Assembly: GCF_040807025.1 (NCBI RefSeq) | Contig: NC_090942.1 | Coordinates: 45,400,911 to 45,464,910, forward strand | From: Struthio camelus | Lineage: Eukaryota; Chordata; Aves; Struthioniformes; Struthionidae | Length of the DNA: 64,000 nucleotides | Direction of reading: 5' to 3' | Translations under genes and position numbers: made by a program | The notes under the pieces: generated by a model | Database searches by the model: none | What the model saw: only the letters and a program-made list of their open reading frames with translations | Told to the model about the DNA's origin: nothing | Shown: piece by piece, positions 55,243-64,000 of the stretch | Layout of the letters: each line of letters begins with the position of its first letter | Position numbering within the stretch: the stretch's first letter is position 1

Positions 55243-55268
55243 AGTTGTTCTACAATCTTGTGACAGTC

Positions 55269-55274
55269 AATAAA
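55269..55274 (+). terminator. RPS16 polyadenylation signal
   Basis: A canonical AATAAA lies 27 bases after the stop codon, giving a very short 3' UTR as is typical of ribosomal protein mRNAs. Cleavage is expected 10-30 bases further on, before the GT-rich 'cgttttttgtgggggg' text around 55315-55330. Confidence 0.9.
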
Positions 55275-55299
55275 CAGGAAAAGAATTTGATAAATATTT

Positions 55300-58200
55300 C
55301 ATGTTTCTAAATTGTCGTTTTTTGTGGGGGGGGAGGGGTAAATACCTCTTCCATGTGTGTTACATTCACATTGGCTCACAAATACATAGGTATTAAAATA
55401 AAATCGGAGGGCTGTTCTCTTCTAGCCCTACATAGTAAATCTTGATAAACAGTTCAGGGACTCAGGAATAAAAGTAAAGCTTCCTGCTATTGATGAGTGT
55501 GTGTTTATCAGAAAATAAAAGTTGTATCCTATTTTTTGCGTATGTGCAACAGCATAGCAGTTGTTAAAGCAGACTTGAACCTTGACTTTTCCTGGAAGTC
55601 TAAACAATCATGGACCTTTCTGAGTCCCTGGATGGTCACTCCTCTGGTGTTAAGAACAAAGATCAGTGTCCATGTTTTCTTCCATATGAAAATGTCCATG
55701 TCAGCCTGGTTGCGGACATAGTCCATACTGCATTAGCAATGTGGATCTGACTGCTGCCTGCTAACTTCCATGTCTCATCTTAATGTGAGATGCCTTAGTA
55801 TCAAGTCTTAGTATAATTGTGCGTTAAGTATCTCTAGTGAGCTTGCATATACTTTGTTGTCAGCAGCTGCTATTCTTGCAAAGGAGTTCTGTTTCTATAG
55901 TATATTACTTAATCTGAAATACCACTTTGAGAGTGAAATTGCAAACATGTCACTGTGGAATATTAAATGACAATCTGAATGTTGTTTGTTTGCATGAACT
56001 GTTTTTGTTTGTGCTTGCTTAGTAGCCAGTGGCAAGTAGTTTACCCCCGAAGGGTAAGCTGCTTCATTGTAGTGCTAAAAGCATGTGTTAAGGCAGCTAT
56101 TCTAAAGTTGGTATTTCAGTTTGCTTTGTCAAAGCTCTGTGTAACCAGGGTAGTTATACAGTGTACAGATACAGAGAGAGACATTTATTGAAATCTTGCC
56201 ATACCAGCTATTTCTAGATTTTCTGGATTACTACATACAAATGTAGGAAACTTTTCTAAAATAACAAAGCTAGCATATTTATGCTATAGAAATACTATTT
56301 TGTAATTGTACAATATAGAAAAGACTTCATGTTTTACAAATAGTGTTGGGCTGAGATATATTCATCTTTTGTCTACGTGTTCACTCAATGCAAGCAGAAG
56401 AGGCTTGCGGACATGGAGAACTAGTATGTAAATAACTTATAAGCAACAATTTTTTTTTTACGTTATGAGATAGGAGAGGCAATTGAAGGCCTTAAGGAAG
56501 GCAGTGTGAAAAACACAAAATTGAAAATATGGCTTTGAATATGATAGGATTTAAGACTTAGCTAGGGGACGTGTATCAAACATGAAATGTTCGAGATATT
56601 TTTTCAGCCAGTGAAGCTTTGAAAATTTTCATTCTGGAAGTGATCTCCCCTGGGAGAAAGATAAATTAAGCAGAAGCTCTAAGTGAGATATGGGATGTGC
56701 CAACAAAAGGCTGTTGGAAAGTTTAATTGTGTCCATTGGAAGAGCTGCATGCAATTGAGTGAGACGTTGGATGTGAGCTGACCCAAGAGACATGTGAATG
56801 GCCGTAGATCGTGTTTTTTCCTATATTTGAAAACTGTTTTGGAAAGGAATGGGAAGAAACATTGGAGACTTAATCAACCGAGAGCCTAGCTTCTGCTAGA
56901 TTGCCCAGTGAGCCAGGTATTTTTCTCTCTATCGTATGCTGTGAACTGTAGTGAACTGTATAGAAGCACCTTGATACTTGAGAGTTTTTTCTTCTAATGT
57001 GGGATTTCCTTTTCTCACTTGTTTAATAGTAGGTCATTTCAGTGTACCCAGTCAGCAAAAAGTTAAATTGACTTCCTTTATGAATTGGGTTGAGGAGTTT
57101 CTTTCCTTTTGCTCTGATTTAGGAAAATGAGTATGGCTTTTTATAAACATTAACACTTGCTATGATGTATTTTTGCTTTTTCTGTAGAAAGCAGTTGTTT
57201 AAAGCTTCTGCTTTGAAGTATAGTTATCCAAGAATCAAACGTCTAACTTGAACAAATCTGTTCTGAAAATGAATTTTGTATCCATCTCCTTTAGCTTTCA
57301 GGGTCTACCACAAAATAGTGCACTGTATAACCTGAATAGAAGCAGAAAAGTCTTATTCAAACCTTTTACACTTTCACGGAAGTGGAAGGCACTATTATAT
57401 ATTCTATTACCAATTTACATACCAGGATTTTTTTGTCCCATGCCAAGTGAACAATATTCTATTCTAGAACTTCTTTTTTGGTGTGCTAGGTTCCTGTGTC
57501 TTTAGTAGTTTGTTTTCCTCAGTCCCTCCCTCAAATCTGACCCATTTCTCATCCAGTGGTGCCAATATGGAAATCTGTAGTTCCTCAGAGTTTCTACCTT
57601 GTAATAGAGTTGCTGATAAAGTATTCAAAGTATTCTCTTGGGCCTGCTGAAAACAGGTAATGTTTCTTAGTTCTGACTTATAGTTTGGCTTTCTAAAGAG
57701 AAGATGCTATGCAATTACTACAGCATTTGAGGCTGGGCTAACTTCAAATTTGATTATTGAATTCCTATGAGTTTTGTGGAAACTGGCATCTTGATAGATG
57801 TTAATTAGCTTCAGCTGAGGAAAAATACACCTCTGTTTGTTTGGCTCATGTGGTTACTGAAAAGCAGTAGCTCCCTGATTGCTTAGGAAATGTGTACTAG
57901 CCTGCCAGTTAGCACATACATAGCATATACTGTGCTGGTCCAAAACTGATTCTTGCTTAACTGTTAGACTAGTCAAATGCAGGGAATACGAGGAACCAGA
58001 GTTACTGTGATGTGAAAGTCATGGGGAGATAGAATACCCTAGGCGGTAACTTAAGAGATGTTTTCAGACTCATGGGGAAAACAGATTTATCAGTTCTGTT
58101 GCTCACAGAACGGCTTGTAACAACTGGAGATTTTTGTGTTGTTGCTCTCTTAAGGAAAGGCTGAAAATAAAACTTGCAATGTTACTGATATATCCAGTGA

Positions 58201-61200
58201 TAATATCTCTGTTTTTTCTTCAAACAAAAAGCTCTTAACATAATAAAAATGCTTTCTGAACTTAATTCTGATCCTATGAAAGTGCCCTGTTAATGCTGTA
58301 GAGTGATGTCATTCCCACAGACTTGTTTTCCAAATCTGAAATGTTAGTGGAAGTGGGCTGGCCTCTGCCTGGGTGGTGAAGGGCTGAATTTTTTTTTTCT
58401 AAATGGCTATTTGATGATTAACCACTAGAGGGCTTTATTTCACTGGGGAAGTTAAACTAACGTGCAGTAAAAGCAGTAGGAAGATGTAATAAGACAAAAC
58501 TTGTTCATAATGTTTCCTTTTCTGGTGTTCTTGATCTCTGCGGCTGGCAGTCAGCTCTTCTGAGCATCTGCTCTGGATGATGTGACCATATCCAGCCACC
58601 CTTCCACAGAGAAGTGCCAACAATTAGATCTTCAATCTAATGAGATTTTTGAGCAGCTGTGGAGGTAGTTCTTGGAGCAGAAGAAATGCTCCTAATGTTG
58701 TGTGGTGCAGCTCGTTCATTAGCTGATATTAATCCTTAGGAAAATCAGACCTACATATCAAAATGTGCCCCTAACTGAACTGTCATCGAAAATACCAACT
58801 CAATGAAGATGAACTCCAAAAAGTATAATTTATTGTTGAGGACAATCTATCCAGATCCCAAACAAGAACTTGAACCCATGTCACTGAAGGCTGTTCTGTT
58901 CTCACCCATAGCTATCAGTCTTGGTAAACTGCATAACCTGTATATAAAATTAAGCTGATAGTGCTGTTACTATGTTGGGATCTCTAGGCAAATTAATTTT
59001 GACTGTAATATGTAAATTTATAAACATTGGGAAGTTTTTATTTTTAAAGGAAAGTGTACAACTTAAACGTCACACCTGTATTTTTGTTTTTAATGTAAGC
59101 TAGTATGTGTTCTCTGTGTTCATTTTCTTACTAATGTGATTATTTTCTAAGGCACAGTTTTTCTGTTTGAGTTTTTTCAGAAGTCCCAATCTGTGAGCAT
59201 TCTACTACTTGTGTCGCTGACGAATGTCATTGCCTGGGTATAATTTGATTCAAAAAAATGTTTTTTGATTTCTTAATATATTCCTATGAGTTACGGTTCA
59301 GTGTACTTGGCTGAATAATTCTTTTTCCTTATTAGCTAACATTCTTAATGCCTTTGGAACTGTGCTATTTCCTACCCTGCCTTGAGCACTGATGCCTTAA
59401 TGAAACCTATTGCTCTAACTCTTACCAAGCCCCTTTACAGCTTGGCCTACTTTTTAAGTATCAGAAGTTAAATTGTGAAATACTAACGTGCACCAAATGT
59501 TCCCTCAACTTAGTTTCAGAGTGATTGTGAAAAAGGCTATTTAAAATAGTTCCTGTTGAACCAAAAGTGCCAGCTTACATTAATGGAAAGACTTATCTGT
59601 GAATCTGTGTATGAAGCATAATGTGAAATATGGGCTTGGGACATGGAAGAATACCAGATAAGATTTCTTAACTTTTTTGATTCTGAGATGGTGAACCAGT
59701 TTTAGCTTGAAAATACAGTAGCTAAGAAACCAGTGGTGGAATCTGGAAGCTGTAATGCTGGATTAGGCAACTACAAGTCACTGTCATCTAACAATAAATT
59801 TACAGGAGCGTGGTAAATTTAATTAGTCTCTGCCACCTTCTACAGGATAGGTGCCTACATCAGTGTCTGCACTGTATGAGTATGACTACATTAGTGTATT
59901 AATTTGGATCAGGAGTTCACTTCTGCTTTGGTTTGCAGCATGGAGTGATTTTGGAGCAGATGAAACTAAACTGGTGGATGCAGTCCAGCTGTTGATAAGC
60001 ATTCAATCCATGGGACTAGCCTTGAGCTAGTCAGAAGTAAAAACAAAACAAAAGTCCTTCTGAAACATGTACTGTGTGGATGTTAGCTTTTCAATCCACC
60101 TTTAATGATCTGCAGTACCCGCTGATGTAGGCATGGCTCGTACCACCGTCTTTAACAACAGGCAGAAAAGCAAGATCTGTGTTTTGTCTTTACCTATTCA
60201 TGCAGATATAACTCAAGTTATCCCCTTTGATCAACTGCAACATATTACTGATACTTGCAGGCAGATAACTGTTCAATCCTCTGCTCCAAATTCAGAGCTA
60301 CCAAGGCAGATGACAGAGCAAAGACTAGTGAAGAAAGGCTTCAAGCTAGGAAATATGTTTGCTTTAGGATTTATGGAATAATGAAACACAAGACGGACAG
60401 ATAATACATTTCAGGAGCTCTTTGGTAAATACTTACTTGGAGAGGTTGCCTGTTCTCCCTTGCCTTCTCTTTTAGGCCAGCTGGAAGAGGAGGAGAGAGA
60501 AAATTAAAAGAATTGATGGGAGAACTTTTCACCTGAGACGCCATCAAGTTCTGAATTTGCTTTGATCCAAAACAAAACTTTGTCAGATTCTGTGAGCGTG
60601 CTACAAAACACATCCTAGGAAGAATGGAGAGAGGCTTTATAAATAAAACTGGCGGTAGTAGTAGTTTCAATAAGCAATGAATGACTTTAAAATTCCACTT
60701 ATTTAAAAAGTGGATAATTTTATTAATTTTTAGGGTAAAGTGAGAAAGACTTTTATATTTTAATGATGGTCATGTTTAATTTTTGGTGAAAATATAAAAT
60801 ATATTTTAATGGAAAAGTAGGAATAAAACCTGTTAGCCTGGCTCGCTTGTCTCCTTGTTGCCAATGACATTTCCAAAACACACTTTATTAAAAATGAAAT
60901 GTAATTATCTCCTGGGAAGTTTCCTTTTGTGATATAAGGAGACTAAATGCAAAAAAAGTATTTATAAATATTCCTCAAAATCCAGGTGTGATATTTAATG
61001 GAAGTTTATGTCTCTCATTTTAGAACAGATCAGGGACATATAACCAAATTGTTTTTAGAGATTACCATCTTAATACTTTCTACAGTAACACTGTAGCAGG
61101 TTCTCACTAAAAGTTTGCACTGCAATAAAATGTACAAAGGGCAGAACTCTTGACGCAAGTCTTGAAGCACACAAAGGTGAAATGACGACTGAAGGGAACT

Positions 61201-61590
61201 CTCAAACCGTCATGACAAGGCAAAACTTCATTCTGTTTCATTGTGTGCTATGTTATAAAGGGCTGATTCAATTCAATAGAGGAGTAATACTTGCGGGTCT
61301 AGCGCAAGTGTAACTAATACAGACTGCTGAGGAGTTACCATGCATTACTAATGAGAGACATGCAGCCAGAAAGTTGTATGCAACGTTTGCAAAGCTCCTG
61401 AAGCTGTATGTGGCTACCAAGCTTGATGTTTTCTTTTCTTTTTTTTTTGCATTGTATAGTTTTACATAATGAATCCATCTATCTAATTTTTAAAGGATTT
61501 AAACACGCTGTAGAAATACACAGTTCTAAGATGCCATCATAATCAAAGCCATTCATTTGCATAAATTCTTTGTTTATAAGTTATACTGAA
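55300..61590. other. Intergenic tract between RPS16 and the next candidate gene
   Basis: No confirmed gene. A 10-bp tandem repeat (gtgaactgta twice) lies at 56941-56960. An 82-codon ATG frame at 60133-60381 has no recognisable motif. Two exon-like pieces on the minus strand at 60437-60614 are reported as a finding. An AATAAA at 60642-60647 follows a pyrimidine-rich acceptor-like site ending at 60475 on the plus strand, so a terminal exon on that strand is an alternative reading of the same interval. Confidence 0.45.
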
Positions 61591-63794
61591 ATGACCATTG
61601 TGGGAAAGCTCAATTTAATGATACCTTGGAGCATACTCTTGATTCACTCTCTGCTGTTCTTTTTGCAAGGTAAGAACTTTACTCAATTTTTATGCTAATA
61701 CTAACTTTTAAAAAGATTTTTCTAAATATTTTAGTAGTACATCTACTTCTTTTTCTATCATTATAAGAAACATTTTTTTGCTCCTCACTGGAGTTGAAAA
61801 AATAACACCAGTTGAAAAACTATATATCACCATTTTCTCTGACTACTGTTGAAAACAAAATATATCTTTTATTTTTTAAAAAAAGCATTTTTAAGCTTGA
61901 ATTTTATCACACAATTATTATTGAATAACTAAATTTTCTAGGCTTTCTTGTTGTTCTTGTCAGATGAGTGAACAGATAATGATTTTGAATAGGGTATGAA
62001 TTGATGAAGCGCAGGCTGCACCTGCAATTTGTTTGAACGTTATTAAATCTCTAGAATAAATAATCACTGTTCTGGTTATAGAAACTATCCAATTTTTTTT
62101 ATCAGGATATGTGCTGCAAATGGATATTGTAAACAATTTCCTTGGAGCAATTATAAAGATTTCTAAGACAATATGAGAAAGCAGGCAATTTCTAAGAAAT
62201 GTGCAGAATCTGGAGTGTTTTCAATGGATTGCAATCGAATTTTATAAGTAACAGTCAGAAAATTATTATAGGTAGCTGCACTAGAAATTTGATTCTGGAT
62301 GGCTCTGAGCATCTCTTGTATTTTATCAGTTTTGGTTTGATCCTCTGAATAACTACGAGTTCCTAGCTCTTTTTGATGGTAGTATGGAGCAGAGCTGAGA
62401 CTGTAAATTTGCAGATAATGAACAGCTGAGAGAAGCTCTCAGGGAGGAAATCATGTTGTGCTAAATCCCTTGGGAAGATGAAAAGTTTATGTAAAGATTC
62501 TCTGGAAAATATAGGATCGTTAGCTATTTTTTAAAGATAAAATTCACTAGTGCTGTTTTAAACTTAAGAAATTCTTGTTTGTCAAATGCAGAGTGGGACT
62601 GTAGAAAAACCAAATTAACTCAATGATTTTTAATCTACAGGATCTTATTGCAAGTTCTCTCTTTTGAAAAGAACCTCAAGGTAGGTTTTTATTCCTTATT
62701 TGTCAAGTCCTACAAACAGAACAAGAATGAATAGGGCTCAGCTGGTACAGTACAAGTTAGGAAGTAGAATGTAGTCTTGAATTTGGCATGTAATTTTTAG
62801 TAGCTTGGATGTAAAAATGTGCTTTTAGAATGTTTACAACTCTTCTCAAAGAATTTACATAAAGGCCATGGATCCTCTTTTTGAAAAATGGAGGTACTTA
62901 AGAAAAATGATGCTCCTGTGGTCTCAGGAGAGTTTAGAGGAATCATGGAATGAAATTAGGGTGAGGTCATTATTTCATGTCTGGAAAAATACATTAAATG
63001 AGTATCCTCCTACAGTTTTAATTGCATGATAAAATCCTAGCTGCTATTTGAAGCACAAAAGAGTAAGTGCTATACAGCCTTAAAATAAACACTTTCAATA
63101 CAAGTTTTTGTGTAGAAGATGAAATCCAAACAAAACCCAAACTAGGGAATGTTCCTGATCCCATTGAATTAAATGGGAACTATGCCATCGGTTTCAGTAG
63201 AAGTGTCCAGTTGCACATAGCTTTGGGTGTCTAATGACTTCTAATACATCTAGTGAACACAAACGCATATTAAATGATAATAACATCTTGGACTGTTGAT
63301 AGTTAGTGGTAAATTACAGCTGGAGAGTCATCTTTTGCTTTTAAAAGTACCATCACAGTGTATTTAAATAACACTTGGGAGAACTCACTCTTACACACCC
63401 ACAGTTGAGTACGTATGAAGCAACTTTACAGTTTTGTATCCTGTTATATAAGCCTATTTTGCTCATATTCTCTCCCCTGTAAGCCCCATGTACCTCCCGG
63501 AACAAGCATCCCATGTCTGGGATCCTCATCCGATGTCAAGGATCGGACCGCAGTTGAATTCTGCAAAATGAGACCATGAAAAGAAAAGAAAAGAAAAAAA
63601 AATCACCTTTTAAAATGTTAACCCAAGAAAGACGTCTTTGATACAGTGATGGAAATCAGAGAGAAACACCTCCCTCTGGGGAACTGCTTATTCAGGTTGC
63701 TCCAGGGACCTTGGATTATACAAGATCCTTTTTGTTTTTTTCCAGAAATGAGTTTAATGCAGCTCGACAGAAGAGAGATCTCTTAGCAGCAGAG
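61591..63794 (+). CDS. Candidate 5' part of an unidentified secreted/membrane protein gene (three exons)
   Basis: Three short exons chain on the plus strand: 61591-61669 (ATG, good purine at -3), 62641-62680 and 63746-63794. Donors are CAAG/GTAAGA, CAAG/GTAGGT and AGAG/GTAGGT. Acceptors are tttttaatctacag and tttgtttttttccag. Phases match at both junctions. The protein so far is 56 residues. It begins MTIVGKLN, with a hydrophobic core IPWSILLIHSLLFFLQG that fits a signal peptide, followed by SYCKFSLLKRTSR and NEFNAARQKRDLLAAE, which carries basic KR pairs like proprotein cleavage sites. I do not recognise the family. Further exons would lie beyond the right edge. No CpG island precedes it, which suggests tissue-restricted expression. 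Very short exons leave room for chance, although the joint agreement of splice sites, phase and signal peptide favours a real gene. Confidence 0.45.
63155..63210. repeat. Degenerate palindromic-repeat copy in intron 2 of the candidate gene
   Basis: 'cccattgaattaaatgggaac' is cut here to its core ccattgaattaaatggg. With the following 'tatgccatcggtttcagtag' it resembles the dispersed CATTGACTTCAATGGG repeat seen best at 20651-20720. Confidence 0.4.
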
Positions 63795-63861
63795 GTAGGT
63801 TATACCTCCGAAAGAGCGAGAGAGGGGAAACCCTCCCCCCCTTTCTGCTCCGGGGCTTTGC

Positions 63862-63891
63862 TCTCCTTACAATGGAGTCTTTGTAAGGAGA
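63862..63891. repeat. Perfect 11-bp hairpin, 8-nt loop
   Basis: tctccttacaa (63862-63872) and ttgtaaggaga (63881-63891) are exact inverted copies around tggagtct. It lies about 70 bases after the exon-3 donor at 63795. Confidence 0.95.
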
Positions 63892-63904
63892 ACAGCAGCG
63901 GTAA

Positions 63905-63928
63905 CAATAGGACAGTCAATAGGACAGT
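63905..63928. repeat. Perfect 12-bp tandem duplication
   Basis: caataggacagt occurs twice in direct succession without mismatch, just right of the hairpin at 63862-63891. Confidence 0.95.
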
Positions 63929-64000
63929 GAGGAGGAGCAGCTCTTCCATACCTGCTTGCCTCAAACTTAAACCCATGGCCTTCGTTCATTCATTCTTTCA

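Noticed and set aside
60282-60324. A third minus-strand exon following the pair at 60437-60614
   Set aside because: The acceptor is good, but the phase carried from 60437 meets an early stop and the donor is poor.
60133-60381. 82-codon ATG frame as a small gene
   Set aside because: No recognisable motif, no promoter or RNA signal, and length is within chance for AT-rich DNA of this size.

Overview
The window looks like nuclear DNA of a bird; another sauropsid is possible but less likely. Two things point there. A 5'-truncated CR1 LINE at about 4077-5103 carries the avian-type CR1 3' end and a CR1 reverse transcriptase reading frame. The ribosomal protein gene at 51.8-55.3 kb is split by vertebrate-type spliceosomal introns. 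There is no bacterial or organelle gene organisation, no CRISPR array, and I recognised no tRNA or rRNA gene. Most of the window is AT-rich, gene-poor, non-coding DNA.

Layout. 1-2633: no recognisable gene. 2634-4060: a heavily decayed old CR1 copy, minus strand. 4077-5103: a younger CR1 copy, minus strand, lying beside or inside the old one. 5104-51000: a long gene-poor tract with a third old CR1 remnant (about 34395-34815, plus strand), a MIR-like remnant, several degenerate copies of a CATTGACTTCAATGGG-type palindromic repeat, microsatellites, short tandem duplications, some strong hairpins, and isolated GC-rich blocks (25.6-26.2, 30.3-30.5 and 39.5-40.4 kb). About 50.95-52.35 kb: a CpG-island promoter. 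51913-55242: RPS16 (small ribosomal subunit protein uS9), five coding exons that join into a complete 146-residue protein with canonical splice sites. 55.3-61.5 kb: no confirmed gene. 61591-63794: a phase-consistent chain of three short exons on the plus strand that begins with a signal peptide and runs towards the right edge. I read it as the 5' end of an unidentified secreted or membrane protein gene.

How it fits together. Only RPS16 is certain. Its GC-rich housekeeping promoter, with a pyrimidine-rich TOP-like start and an ETS site, stands out sharply from the AT-rich surroundings. The rest appears to be intergenic DNA carrying old retroposons. Several single-exon-like patterns (29.4, 39.6, 48.5 and 60.5 kb) are listed as candidates only. 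No similarity search was available, so names for repeats and for unidentified exons rest on recognition of motifs and on splice and phase logic.
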